A DNA stretch of 64,000 nt from Boswellia sacra (taxonomy: Eukaryota > Streptophyta > Magnoliopsida > Sapindales > Burseraceae), in the NCBI GenBank assembly GCA_013180625.2, contig SNVD02013627.1, forward strand, positions 434,001-498,000. Reading direction: 5' to 3'. A program made the translations under genes and the position numbers. Below, piece after piece: positions 1 through 14,300 of the stretch (positions within the stretch are counted from its first letter, which is position 1; every line of letters begins with the position of its first letter). The notes under the pieces were generated by a model, which was not told the DNA's origin, did not search any database, and saw only the letters and a program-made list of their open reading frames with translations.

Positions 1-1669
1 CAACATAATGAATCTCTAACATTTTAACACAAAGAAATAAAAGAGGTAAATAACATCTAATCCAAAATATGTCTGAGTGAAGAAGAATATATGAGTAAAA
101 TACGATATATATAACTACTTAGTACAATCTAAGTAATACAATCTCATATGATATAATATCAATTGATGGGTAAAATGATTAATATTTTAATAAATGATAA
201 GGTAACAATCGATCCAGTAATATTGTATCACAACATGTTGTATAATTTAAATTGTTTCCGTAATGTTGTTTATTTTGAATATATATATGATTAAAATTAA
301 CAAATAGTTTTCAAAATAGCATTTTATTAATTAGATATAGCCTCATTTTATTTAGAGTGCTGTTATTTAACCCATCCTTAAGCTAGAGGGACCACACTTG
401 TTTAATAGCCTTTAATTTACAAATTTATCCCCCAATAAATTATTTAAATATCCAACATAACACTACAAAATCTGCATTTAATTTTCTACAAAATCTGCAT
501 TTAATTTAGCTTTCTATATAAACTCTCTTTACACCCCTCTCAAAATACATCCACTTTTTAACCTTTTTTAAACTATAGTTTGATACTAAATCAAGATTTT
601 TACAAATAACTTTTATTTCCAATGAAGAGAGAACTAACAATGGAATATACCATATACCATATTATGAAAAATATGAAATGGTAAAAAGTTTCTAATTATT
701 CTTCGCTGCATTTTATCACTTTTTTGTGATTCAAAATTTGATAATATTATTTTTTATAAGAAAACTATATGAGGAATTTTGTAATCTGACTTTAGGTATA
801 ATCTTATGTATAAATTATAAAGAAATTTGGTACTAGTCTGATGTTCCTACTACAGATTGTTTGCATGGAAAACTTGGAAAATTGATTTTTTTTTTTTTTG
901 AAGATGGCGATATTGCCCAGCCGATTTCCAGTCTAAGTTCTTACAAGTCATCATCGCTGGGCAGACTTTATTTTAAAATTACAATTTGATTTTGTGCTTT
1001 TTCCTTTTAATGCTTGAACGTATAACATGCTTGCGTCTGCCATTTTGCCTTGTAATTATATGGACTAATGTTGTCAAACTTGGTTTTTTGTTTCAATTAT
1101 TTCATGTTTATTTGGTAAATAATATATATTATTTAATCATCACTTCTTTCCTCTGAAAAAAAAAAAAAAAGAAGGAAAAGAAACAAAGAAACAAGTAAAT
1201 AAAGACAACTAAAAAATGGTCAAGAAAATGGCTATTGCCTCTACCTGGAAATTGAAGTATTGGACGCGTTTCCTTTGACTCTACATCCAATTTTGAACAA
1301 CCTTCCCTATTGTTATAATCAACATTAGTATAATTTTGACTAAGAAATATGAGTCATTCTTACTTAATAACTTAATAAATTATCTTGTATTGGTTGATTT
1401 GTATCATTCCTAGAATTAATTATTGTCGGAGGGACAAATGTGGGGTATATGCATGAGAAATCAAAACACCACTTTACTTTTATTTATCAGTGTTGAGTTG
1501 GAGTTGGGCCTCAACATTTGGGCCGAAAATCCAATAAAATTGGACTTCTTGATCTCGTGCTCACGAAGAAACTTTTGAAGACAAGAGGGAAGAAGAGCAC
1601 TGGCGTAGACTCAGGTGAAACCGAGTCTGAGAGTCTCTCTGATTCTGCTCTGTGCCTAAGGAGACAGTC
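1..1669. other. AT-rich spacer and upstream region of the PAC3-type gene
   Basis: No convincing coding region was found. The sequence is strongly AT-rich with homopolymer runs at about 889-900 and 1157-1170. A short inverted pair (TGCCCAGC near 914 and GCTGGGCA near 957) could form a weak hairpin. The last 100 bases before 1670 are purine-rich and less AT-rich and probably hold the transcription start and 5' leader of the downstream gene. No clear TATA box was identified. Confidence 0.5.
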
Positions 1670-3618
1670 ATGAGCAGTTTAATGCAACAGTTTCCTGTTC
1701 CTCACAAGAAGCTCGCAGTCGATATAAAGGTGCAACACCATTAGCTCTTTACTTTGTTTATGTAAAGATGGGATTTTTATTATAAATGCTCTAGCTTTTC
1801 TCGTAGAATATTATTTTTAAATTTTGCGCAATTGAGGCTGAAAACATCTAAAGCTTTCTTAGGTTATTTTAGTTTGCCTTCTTTCATAGGCACTTTGGTG
1901 ACTGATAGATTGCTGATTTTTTTTTTAAATTTTTAATTCCAAATTGCTGATGAGTTCAGGTGAAATGAGTTAGTGGGTCAGTGGAATTTGGACATGTTGG
2001 ATTGTAGATCGCAATATTGATCAGTTCTTTCGTTGGAGAAACAGTGTTTATGCCCGTTCTGTTTCAAGATAAATGTGATTAGTATTAACTTTGGAGTTAA
2101 TGAACTGTTTAAGTTTAATTAAGAATATTAAGAATGTTTTAATCTGTGTTGGAAACCCCAATTTGTCTCCTGTTAGGTTAACTGTTGCCTTGGAATTGTC
2201 ATGTTCATCTTTTATGATGATGCCGCAATGAGATTTTGCTTTAAAAGTGATAGGTTAGATCGGTTCTGAATTGCTATGTCATTAAATTTGTTCCTAATTG
2301 GATGGCAGGGGAACAAAACAGATATAGCCGTATGCAGCTACGATGATCATTTTCTTGTAAGTATGAGACCTTCACTTTGTTTTGTTGATGCATGCATATG
2401 TCTTCACATCTGTGTGGTAATGTTTTCTAATGTGCGAAATGCTTCAGGTTATTGCAACTCAAATAGGAACTATGGGAACAATCCTGCAAGCCAGGTTAGC
2501 AAGCTCTTTGCTGCAATATAATCATGTCTAGTTGTTTTGCACTACTCCATTTGTTACTTTATGGTTTCACCTTATAATGGGGACACTATCATGACTTTTA
2601 ATGGTGTACTAGAAAGATTCAGGTTTGGGTTTCTAATTTTGTGTGTTATATGAAAGGTTAAACCTTAGCAGAATTTGAACAAATAAATATTGTAGCGGAA
2701 GGTTGTTCACTAGCTCTTTTAGAGTATCTTGTATCAGCTAATTGGTTGAAGTATTCAATTAAATCCTGTCTACATTATAGACATGGCTCATTTTTGGACA
2801 TAGATTTTATTTTATTTTATTATCATTATTATGATTTTTTTTTTTCAAACAAAGGTTTGAAGGTGATTTTGTTTACTCATCATCTGGATGGTAGTTATTT
2901 TAGAGGAATGTTTTACCTTTGCCAGGAAGGAAGAAGGAATGTCAATCCATCCAACATTTAATGTGTCTGTAATATTTGGAAAACGAGATGAGGTAATCTA
3001 GCCTGCATTATATTATGTTGATTTGATATCCTGTGTTATTTTTCCTTGATTTTAACATGATGCAACTTCTACAGCCTATGCTAGTGGCATGTGCTCGTCA
3101 GCTGATCGAACAGATAAGGTATATATTTCAAATTCTGCTTTGTAGTTAAATCATGATTTTATTTTTCTCCTGGTTGACCTTGCTGAAATCAATCGCCTCA
3201 GAAATAACTGTCTTGTTCTTCTATTAAGCACTTTCATGTTTGTCAAAGGTAAATCAGCATTGCTTATGGATACTGTCTAAGAGGTCATTTGCAGTTTTCA
3301 TGTGCCCTATACTAAAAGAATAGATTTCTATAATGTCAATTGTTTGCAAGTGATGCATGTGTAGATTTGATTTAAATTTGTGTTTCAAATAGCTCATTTC
3401 TTTGATTGTTAAACGTATCATGTCGTGTTTGTAGTTGCTCAGGCTCCTCTCAGCAATTGGTGCTCTCACTTGGTCTTAAAGATCATTCTGCGGTATAATC
3501 CTCAGATCTCTATCTCCATTTTTAAGTAATGAAAGGGTAAAACTCACAATACTGTGATTTTATGCAGGAGACACTGAAAGGTATTGTTTCCACTGTCACT
3601 GAGAATCGCCTTTGGTAA
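1670..3618 (+). CDS. PAC3: Proteasome assembly chaperone 3 (PAC3/PSMG3)-like protein, 7 exons, 124 aa
   Basis: Coding exons: 1670-1729, 2309-2356, 2448-2494, 2926-2992, 3075-3118, 3435-3492, 3568-3618, with GT-AG introns and consistent phases. The protein starts MSSLMQQFPVPHKKLAVDIK and ends in TVTENRLW. It is small, soluble and has no signal peptide or membrane segment. Internal blocks GNKTDIAVCSYDDHFL, GTMGTILQAR and LVLSLGLKDHS match the plant PAC3-like family (Arabidopsis At5g14710 as I recall it). In other eukaryotes PAC3 pairs with PAC4 as a cytosolic or nuclear chaperone that guides assembly of the 20S proteasome alpha ring; that role is inferred here by family. The start is the first ATG of the conserved N-terminus; a second Met lies four codons on. 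The gene is convergent with the kinase gene downstream, an arrangement also found in Arabidopsis as I recall. Confidence 0.9.
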
Positions 3619-5065
3619 CGTAAAATCTTGCTGACTATGCTAGATTTATATCCTCCGATATTGCTTGTATTTCCTGGAATACAGTTTGACTTATGCTAAC
3701 ACCCTGTATTTATATATTGTCACTGATTCGAGTATTCTATTGCTCGAATTCTGAATTGCATTATCTGAAAAGACGGTAGATTAGGAGCTTTCTTTGTGAT
3801 CCTGCTAGCCGTCACCAGAACTGGTCTACTAAATGATTCGAATATTGTCTAATGAGGAGTTGGTACAATTTTCTGATGTACTTTTCAAGGTTCATTTTTA
3901 ACCCTTTGGAGTTATTTGGATTATTATTATTTTTTTTTAGTATAACTTAGAAGAATTAATAATTTTATTTCCTGTTTTACACTTAAAACGGAATGGCATA
4001 AAACACAGGTAATTAAATTGCTTTTCACTTCTCATAATGCCAATGTAAAATAATTACCACTAACATTTTCCCTCAAGTTGTAAGGGAAAAGAACACAGGA
4101 AAGAAAGGGGCATGAAAATTAGTGTCGGGGAAAACAAACACTGCTGTTTGAGGAGAGTGGCGTGTTGAATTCCAACCTAAATTAATAATACATAAAATGA
4201 AGTTAGGGAAACTCTGCCATGACGTGATATAAATGGCAGGTGCATTCGATAATCGACACAGTATTTACATTTGTGAAAAAGTCCTAAAATTCCTCGTCTT
4301 TTGATTCTGTTAACCAGAGGCACTGTCTCTTTGCGTTGCAAGCAGAGGATAATGCTTAACCTCCATTTGCTCATAAAATAAAATAAAAATCTATCCTTCT
4401 ATGTTTTAGCTTTACATTAACCAAGTTCAAACATTTCTGCAAAACTACATAAACCCCTCGTGTTAGCATAATATCAATAAGATCTACAAACAAAATTGCT
4501 AAACATTCAAGTTTCTGACGCATATTATATTCAACACTGGATTCAACAACATAAACACCTCATAACTTCATTCTGCAAACCCAACACAAAAGTTCAAAAA
4601 TGTGGATATTGCAGCATCCAATGCTATATCATTCAGCAAGTAATATCTGCACTTTTCACCATCACAAGCGAAATGCTCTATATATTCATTCTTGGCTTAG
4701 AAGTCCTAACTGTTGTATTCCTTTCATACACGCATTAAAAATACTTGAACATGCTTCCAGGGTATCAACTAGTGGCAAATGATGAACCCATTTTTCTTGT
4801 GTGGTTGAAATACATGCACATACATAAGAGGAATGCAAATATGTAAATGAAAGTTTTTTATGTAGAGAATTTTGGTCATAGCAATCTAAATATATTGCCA
4901 AAATTCGATCAATTCTGGACTGGAGAAAGACTATTTGTTCTATACAGAGAAGGTACCGTAAAGGGGAAGTTCCATTTGTGCCAACGACAACATTATACCT
5001 TCCCAGTTCCTCACATGGTAGAATGATCCCTTTAGGAAATACTTGATGGCATGTGGAAACTAAGA

Positions 5066-5104
<39 letters not shown>

Positions 5105-5342
5105 AGAAAGACTGTAATATAATTACAATATAATGCCAATAAATTACAACATGTTACACACAATTAGACTCAACGAATGGCATCTCAAAATTTTGGTGTC
5201 TGCCTTAGCACACTTTGACACATATTGTACACTACAAATACAATCCAAAACCACCCCCTATACCCAAGAATTACCTCGCAAGATAATAATTAACTCCTGC
5301 CACGGAATCAACAATCTGAGCCCCAGCATATAAACTTCAACA
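3619..5342. other. Convergent 3' spacer between PAC3 and kinase genes
   Basis: This holds the 3' UTR of the PAC3-type gene on the left and probably that of the minus-strand kinase on the right. Only short chance reading frames occur. A GA dinucleotide tract lies at about 5072-5098. No RNA gene or mobile element was recognised. Confidence 0.5.
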
Positions 5343-8300
5343 TCAAGCTTCATTCTCTTTTGTTGTCTTTCCCTCTTTATTCGCCAAAAGATTCAATTGC
5401 TTTTCTAGCTGCAAAATTAAAAGAGCAGATTCCTTGCCTGATCACTGACCAAGTGACTATAAGTACAAGTTCAATAAATCTAAAATCCTAACAAACTTGG
5501 CATATAAATTTGTTGACCATCTCAAATCCAGGCCATAATGTTCATTACCAAAGCACCAATTTTATGCATTAAAATGCTGGAATCATACAGATCTAGGTGT
5601 TATCAACTAAAAAGAGTACTAATAAGCCAATAACAAGCAGCCAAAATTACTAAGAATAACCAATCACTATGACAGGTGCAAAATATTATACAGTTTCAAG
5701 ATTTCAACTTATTTATTCTTAATTCTATTACCCGGTTCATATTTGACAGGAGCCACAGAGAGGCATACTCTGTGACCAAGGCAAAAAATTGATTGAAATG
5801 TTTATGTCCAATCTATTTCCTTTCTGCCTTCTACAAAGAACAAATTTGATTATGCAGACTTGGGAGTGTTGAAAATTATTTAACCATAAATAAGAAGAAA
5901 AAGGAAGAGAACCTATTTATGCAACGGTGCAACAATGGTGGTACAAATGACTAGAGACCACTTTATATAGCCAAGAAATAACACAAAATCTTAGCACAAC
6001 AGTTAAAATATGCAGTATAGAGGATGGCTTTCATATTGTAAGAACATTAATCTTTCCACTACCCCTCAGGCCCTCACAGATCTGCAGTGTGGGGATGGCC
6101 TTCAGGTTGCAAGCTCATTATTCTTTCCTCATCCTCTGCCCCTTTTTGCCTGGCAGGCCCCAGCATTAAATTTTGATCAAACATCTAAAACATCTCCCTC
6201 CTCTCCCAGATTCTGGATAGTTAGGCTTATAGCAATAGAGAAAATCAACTCAATTTGCAATATGTTTAGAATAACTATCAATTTGAAGTTAGAAATTAAC
6301 CTGGGGTATAAATTCCCCAAAACTATTTAATGTGTCATTGTACAGTTGCCAAACTCAAGAAATAAATCCAAAGACATTGGCAAGTCTATCAAGGCTGTAA
6401 TTGACAGTACAATCGATTAGAACAAATAAAAAAGCAAGACTCTGTATCTGTTTAAGATTAATCCACACCTGGGCATTTTTCATTTTTTGTATCTGCAATT
6501 CTTCCAAAAGGCCTCCAATTCTGGCATTAGAATAGAATTTTAGTCAAATATGAAAGTAGATACAAAAAATTGTGCCGCATTTTTTGGGGGGAGAGAGAGA
6601 GAGAATACTTCTGTTGCAAAAGAATCATCTGAGACTGAAGCTCCCTCTCCCTTGTAAAAGCAGGAGTCATCTGCAATGTTATATAGAAGTTACTATTACC
6701 TAACAAGATTTAACAAAAAAAAAAAAAGCGCTAAACAAACGACTATATTCCCTATATACAAAAAGAAGTAAATTTTTTTTATCATAAGCTAACATACTGA
6801 CCCTTTATTAGTAACATAATCTTCACATTAGAAATCCAACAATTTAAGATACAGCTTCTATAGAGTTATGGTTACCGAAAGAATTGCATTAGACAATGTA
6901 AAAAGGAGTCAACAGTAGGTCTTAAAGTCCACTTTTTAGAGCGCAAGCAGCCGGTCTACATGCAGCTGTCAAGTTGGCAATAACAAAAGGTTTCATGCAT
7001 TAACCCACATGACCTTTATTGATTAATACTTGGATTTTTAATATTACACAAAAAAATAAAAAATAAAAAATAAAAAAATACAGCAATTTAAAAATTATAG
7101 TACCACAAAGGTCAACTTATGCATCTAGAGAGTATTTTTCTTTCCAAAACCTGGGACTGCTAAAACACAATCTAAAATTTTTTATTGATTGAAACTAAGT
7201 TACATTCAGATCTCAATGGAAAAAGAAACAACCCCTTCGGCTAAGAAAGAAGGGATACCGCATACCTGTAAGAGGTCATTGGTGCCAGCCTCACCCAACT
7301 CTGCAGGCTTGCCTGCATAAAGCAAAGGAAATCAACCAATAAAGCTATTGAATGGAAAACTAAGGCAAGGTATGGTTGATGGCAAATATAGCATGCGTTA
7401 CCAGAGTTTTCCTCCACACACTTGATCAGTCTAATAATTTCTTCCTGTCCACAGTTATTTATAGGGAAAAAAATGAATAAAAATGTATCTGACGAAAAAA
7501 TCTACAATATATGGAACAGCGCATAGAAATGGAAACACACCCTTTGCATGGTGTTCTGCTGCAAAATGTGTTGCAGGGATGGAAGAAGTGAGGCAGCTGT
7601 ACAATTTGGTGTTGTTGGACTCATTGAACCCCCACTAACTGGGCTAAAGAAGCTGTTAATAGGTCCCTGAATGAAGGAAAAAATAACGGCAATGGTTACA
7701 AAGCCATTGCCTAAAGGATAAAATGCTAAGTTCCATACATATTATTTTTGAAGTCACTCACAATTTACAAAAATCTACCACTTCAAACAGGCACTTGATT
7801 ACATCATATGTTTCAAAAATAAACAAAGAAGTTTGTATAGAATTCATGAATCAAGATCAAAAGCAAGAGAGAGAGAGTAATAATCATCACTTGCATGGGC
7901 ATGTCAGATGCATCCAACAGCATTAACCAAGCTTTATCTGCAATTATAGCATATGCTCAAAGTTTCTAAAGCAAATTCATCTATAATGCATATGCAGCAA
8001 CGATCTTACTAAAGGAGCAGTTCATTCAATAGTACCAATAAATTCACTGATTAGCAGTTCATTTTTCTGATTATGATAGACCTGTCTTACAAAATAAACG
8101 GTAATAAGGTAGAAAAAAACATTCAGAGCTTTCTTGCCCTGTTAATATTCTCTGAAAATTTAATAATTTCATCTAAGTTTGCTTCCAGAGAATTTTAATT
8201 TTCTACAAGAAGAAGTTGGCCCTAAAAAACATTTAAGTTCATAAGCATTTTCTTGCAAGTTACTTTAATAATCTGGAATGGCAAGCAACATTAGCAAAAG

Positions 8301-11300
8301 TTTTTCCATTTAGATCTCAGTAAATTTCCAAAAAAAGAAAAAAGAAAAAACCAGCAGGAGAACAGAATAAGCTACGCTGGAATCAATTTTATATATAAGC
8401 TTCACTAATAGATATTTAAGTCAACTAAATTGATGTTAAAATAGCTCCTGTATACCTTTTCATCAGTGTAGTGACCATAAGATAATGCGTACTAGCTATG
8501 GTATGACTAATATTGTTTCTTATAATCCCCTGAGTTTCCTTAGGAGACAACATGACATTAATGTATTAACTCCATGTTAACCAAAGGTTAATCCATGTTT
8601 AACTTAGATTTTAGCCTGTTCATGCAATTATACCTTCGGGCTCAGATCTGAAGTAACTTTAAATCGTCCCTTACGTTGGACAACCGCTCCTTCTGACGTA
8701 TCCTCTGATGCATAAGCATAAGCATAAGCAACATGCAATAGATCCATTATAAAGTATAACAAGCAATGACAACTCTAGTTTAAATAGAAATTATAAAGCA
8801 AAGAAATGACAACAAAAATACCAGAAGAAACGCTATTAGTATCTCTCCTATGGCGATACAACAAAGGACCACTATAGTTCCGCTCCGATGGATTTTTTGG
8901 CTGTGAACAGTCCCTTCCAAATATTTTCAAGATAACAGAGTTACTGAATATTCATAATTCAAGCTTTTCACTTAAGTAAATGGAAAAAGAATAAATAAAT
9001 AAAAAGTAACCGATGAATAAATTTATGTTGCACGACACAGCAAGCTGAGTTTTACATTTTAATATGGTATTTTCTGTGTTGCCACAAAAACATTTTCTTA
9101 TTCTAACATTAACACCTCCTACATTATTAAACATGTATTGTGGGGAAAATAAATTCCATGCTACCAAAAACGATGTAGTAACAGTTCTTTTCCAAGTTTA
9201 TAAGATGCTTTCCATAAAGTCAAAGAAGAAGAAGAAGAAGCAGAAGAAGAAGATATAGGGAATAAAGTCTACTGAAAACATACAATTCCGTACAATCATT
9301 ATATGCATCTGCCAGAAAGAAAAGTGTGAATACTGCAATTCACATGAGCAAGTTCACAGAGCCAGACACCAAAATAATGACATGAGATATAGAAGACCAC
9401 TACAAAACTAATTCTTTTTTACTAAAAGAATCTAAGAATTGAATATTCCAAATTAATCTTCTTCTAAAGAAAATGAAAGAAGAAGTACCACACAAATTAT
9501 TTTGTAGGTAGTTGTATTTACCACTCTGAGAATAAACATCTAATGAGGCTATATGATACATTTAATTGTACCCAAATTTGCTAAAATGCTTGCAGTACTC
9601 ATCAAATTTTCATTCTCCATTTAACAGCATAAAACTGAGGGAAAGCTAAAAATGAAACAATATAATTTCTATAATTCTATCTGTATATATAGCAAGTATA
9701 TTAGAAGAAAATGAAAATGAACCTATAATTACAATAGAGCTTACCTGTCCCCTTCACCAGTAACTTTTTTAGAAGAAAAAACACTATCAGGAACTATTGG
9801 ACCACTAAAAATTTGTCTATGCTCAGTGTCTCGGCGTGGTAAAGAGCTACTTCGCCCTGAATTCCCCACCTCATTTCTCCCAGTTTCTTGGTATTGATCA
9901 GTATCTAAACGGGCACTTGGACTAGTAATACCATCGTCATCCTCACCAATGTCAAAACAGCCTCTGCATCAACAAGAGGGAAAATTGAATTACTAGGGAG
10001 AATCAGAATGCTATTGTTTTTCCAGTGTGCAATTCTTTGGCACATGAATGAGAAAAGTAATCCCAGAGAGTGTACTCTTAGATATGAGATTAAGAGATGT
10101 GTAAAGCTTTGTAAACTAATTCTTCATAGTGGAAATTCTTCTGTAACTTCCCCAATCGATGTAGGTTCAACCTGAACTAAACCATTTAATTCTTAGTGTT
10201 GTTTTCTCTCGTTGATTACTTGCTTGTTGTGTTCATCAATTTGTTTCTTTATTGTTTTTGTATATTGCTTTAATCTTGAGTTAAAGAGGTCTGATTCAGA
10301 GATCCTAATCTCAACAAAAAGTTTTGTTGAAGATAACAAGACGTAGGGAGAGGCCACTAAATTCACAAATACTTCCAAAATGAAGTTCTGAAAAACACCG
10401 CTTGCCAGCCTAGAAGACTGTTAATAATTTCAATAAAGCTGATGGCAATAAAAAGGAGAGGCAAATACAGAAATAATCATTACTTCAGCGCTTGAAGAGG
10501 CTTGATCGGAAAGGAAGCTAGTGAACCCTCCAAATCATGGAGATCATTGAAGCCATCCTGAAAAGTGGGAAAATCAGAAACAGCTGATGACAATTTAAGG
10601 CAAAAAGAAATCACTTTAGCACATGTAATAGTACCTCCTGACTTGGGGATGCATTAGAATGGTTAGCCCTATCTGGAGACAGCCTTTCTGCTGGAGCCCC
10701 AGCATCAGAATACATATCCCTTTGCTTCCCACTCCCACTTGGATCTTCTTCATTTGCTGGACTATCATCATCCTGAATCTGCAAGAAAAAACAGTGCTAG
10801 TGATATAATAAAAAATAAATAAATAAATAAATAAAGGGAACACAAGTTTTACAACAATGAAACAATTCAAAAATAAATTAAGAAGACATCAAACTGATAA
10901 CTGAAAACACTTACAAGGGCAGCCTGACTTTTCAAATCCTCAAGGTTGAAATTCCAGGCACTTATTCCTCTTATGTACTCTTGCTGCAAGGTAAACAGAA
11001 CTTAAATTCAAGATGCCATAGATTTGGTTAAGAACTTCGAGGAATGATCCTCATTTTACTCGCTAAACAATAAATTACAAGTTAAAATAGAGTTCAGATT
11101 TATGGGGATATTAGAGATGACTGCAAGCAAACTAAAGGCAATAAATTTACTTATAAATTGATACTAAAACATGTACATCTGAAAATCAGCAAATGAAAAG
11201 ATAAACACGCTAACATGGAATATATGTTGGATTTACAAGACCCACCGAAGGACTCAAAGTTGACCAACCATGCACGGTATATCAGTTTGTACAGAGTTTG

Positions 11301-14300
11301 CTTTATACTAGAGCTATTGGAAGTTAATTTCTCACCTGTGATAGCTGCTCTCTATCCCCATAGAGAGCCCTATTCTGCACAAGCATATCTGCCTCTCTTG
11401 CCTGGAACAAGAAAACGTTAGGACTTGTTCTACAGGAAAATTTATGATTTTGAAAGCAAATTATTGGATAAGCAAGAGACCTTCAGCATCCTAAAACGTT
11501 CACCTAATGGAGCAAGATCATCAAGAATAGCACGGGCCACATAATCATTTGAACGTGCATGTTTAAAGAAATGGTGTTTCATAAGCTTTTCAGATGTCGG
11601 ACGTTTTTTTGGATCCTTCACCAGGCAAGCAGCTACCATCTCTTTGAAAGACTGGAAAAATATAGTATCACTTAAGTTGAGAACAATCCAGTAATACCAG
11701 TCAAGAAGTGTTGACAGAACACAGACCTTTGAGAACCTCCTGTCTCTTTCATAATCAAGGCCTGGAGGTGCATTTTGTAAAGTCATCAGTAAAACCTGCA
11801 TTCAGAATAAAAGGATAAGACTAAGTTGCATACCGACACAGAAAGCACCTAGGAAACAGTTCCAGCAAGAAAATTACTTTCATTGGGGGATACTTTGAAA
11901 ATGGAGCATGCCCGTGAGCAAGTTCTAGTGCTGTTATTCCAAATGACCAGATATCTGCCCTGTTTATAGAAAATATAGACAAAGACTTCAACATAACTCC
12001 AACATGATACAGAGAACTAAAATAAAATTTAAAAATTTTAAAAACAGATTAAAAAATAGCCAAGATATATATCATAAAAGTAAGCCACTCACTTGAAGTC
12101 ATATCCATGCAATTGCTGCATCACTTCAGGAGCCATCCTGAGACACAAGTTGATAAATATAAGTTCGTATAAATGGAGATCTATCTGTTTCATGAAGTAA
12201 CATCCAGTGAGGTCTCAACCAATAAGTGATAATAAATACCAGCATGGAGTTCCAACAAAAGTATTTCTGGAACGTTGCCTATCTCCGGTATCAAACATGC
12301 ATGCTGATACACCAAAGTCTGCTAACTTGACCGCACCATTAGTATCAATTAATATATTTCCAGCCTGCAGATGAACAATATAGATGTCAATTGTTGTATA
12401 CTGTGCAGAAACCATTCTTCAAAATAGAAATGGCGGAGAAGGCGGCAGTGCGGGAAGAACAATGATGGAATAGCAAAACAGTATCCGACAATATATGAAA
12501 CAACCTGTACCCTAGCTACCAAAGAAACAACAGTAAAAAGACTTGTAAAACCTGATGACCCGAGATAAGAAATGACATGGTACAGCAAAGTTCAATGCAT
12601 ACTGAAAAGCAAGGAAAAAAAAGCAATGATATTTTGATTAAAAAAAGACATGAAAGATTTTCTTTCATACTGCTAATGAATAAGGATGGGAAGTAATTCC
12701 AATTAAGATAGATCAGTTAAAATTTAACAATAATTTTAACAAAGAAAATTGTTTTTTCCTTATATTTTATCCCCATTTTATCATTATATGTTTCTTAAAA
12801 TAATAAACTGAAACAAAAAAAAAAAAAAAAAAACTTCATGTGCTCATGCCTTACTACTACATTCAGGAAACAACAACGACCAAAAGGATAATGGAAGTCT
12901 TTGCAGAAGATAAAAGTTATTCACTCCAAAACACTCCCCACCTATCTAGAGAAGGTTAGGAAGAAGAATACAAGTAATTCACACCCTAAAGAAACTGTAG
13001 AGTTGTCTGAATCTGAGTTATGTTCTGTAAAGCAAAATTGAGTTGGATTACGTCACAATTTATGAAAGCAAATTTTAAGTAAAGGAACATATTCTAAAAA
13101 TCTTAGAGCCTTCAGCTTAGTGATATGAAACAATTTTAAAAACTCAGATATAAACCAAAAATGTATATTGTTCGTGCGTGTGAGTGTATACATATTAAAA
13201 ATTATTGTCTCTGTTGTTTTCATAAGCAAGAAATTACATCTGAATTCTAAAACTATATTCAAGGCCATATAAGTTACTTGAAATTTTCTTTTATTTTTCA
13301 ATTTCGAAAAAGCATCAAGAAAGAAAGTGACTTTGCTAGATGTTTAAAAAGAAATCTTCTCTAAACATGTGAGTCCCCACAACACTAACTGGAGACTTGG
13401 TTTCTAGTAACTCACCAATCCGATTACGTACTCATTCTTGGTCCTCTAATGAAGGGTAAGGTAAGAGTATTAAGGAACAAATAGGAAATTTTTCTTTGAT
13501 ACTATTTCATTTTAAAAAGATCTCTCATTCAAAACTGGCCCATTTGACATCCTTTTGTATAATGAGTTAAAGATTTAGATTGCTTTGCATAATTTTTACT
13601 ATTGTAAGCCCTTTTTTAAATTATACATTCACAACCTCATAAGTTTGCTTGGGTACTTGTTTTCAAAGTTTTATGTGGGGATCCATGTTTATATAAGCAA
13701 TAGGGAATTACTAAAATAAGTGGGTGCAGTAGGATACCTTCACGTCTCTATGAATGTGCCCATGAGCATGAAGATAAACAAGAGCTTTGAGGGTCTCTCG
13801 CAATAAAGTAGCAATAACAGGCTCTTCAAAACCTTCTGGATAGGCAGATTTCATTATATGAAGGCACGATCCCCCAGCCATGTATGGCATCACAACCCAG
13901 AGGCTGTGACCAGCAGTGAAAGAGCAATGGGCCCTTAACACATTAGGATGATCAATCAAAGTCATTGTCTGTACCTCTCGCCTGATACCATCCTGTATCA
14001 TTTCCAAGGAAAGATCTTTTAATGTGGTAAACAATGTATTTCCTACTGAATGAAACAGAACAGATGGAAGTAAAAAGAACAAGATAACTATATTATTCAT
14101 CTATACTTTTTTCCTGTTCACCAACAAGCAATGAAACTCATAAAAGTTGTGATAAGTTACACATGAATGAGCAAGAGCAAGGCCTATTGCAACCTGGGAA
14201 AGTACTAGGATAATACCAACAAAGATACACATAAAAGCTCACACATATAAACGTTAACTTAAATTTAACATAATGAAAAAAATATTCTTTTCTTTCTCCC

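Noticed and set aside
914..964. Hairpin TGCCCAGC...GCTGGGCA as a possible microRNA precursor
   Set aside because: The stem is only about eight pairs with a 40-base loop, too short for a plant microRNA precursor.
6010..6330. 106-codon plus-strand frame in the last kinase intron
   Set aside because: It spans the 72-bp tandem duplication and has no family resemblance; it lies antisense within an intron.
11442..11801. 119-codon minus frame starting upstream of a kinase exon
   Set aside because: It fuses two real kinase exons (11795-11727 and 11651-11481) through intron sequence; the spliced model is used instead.
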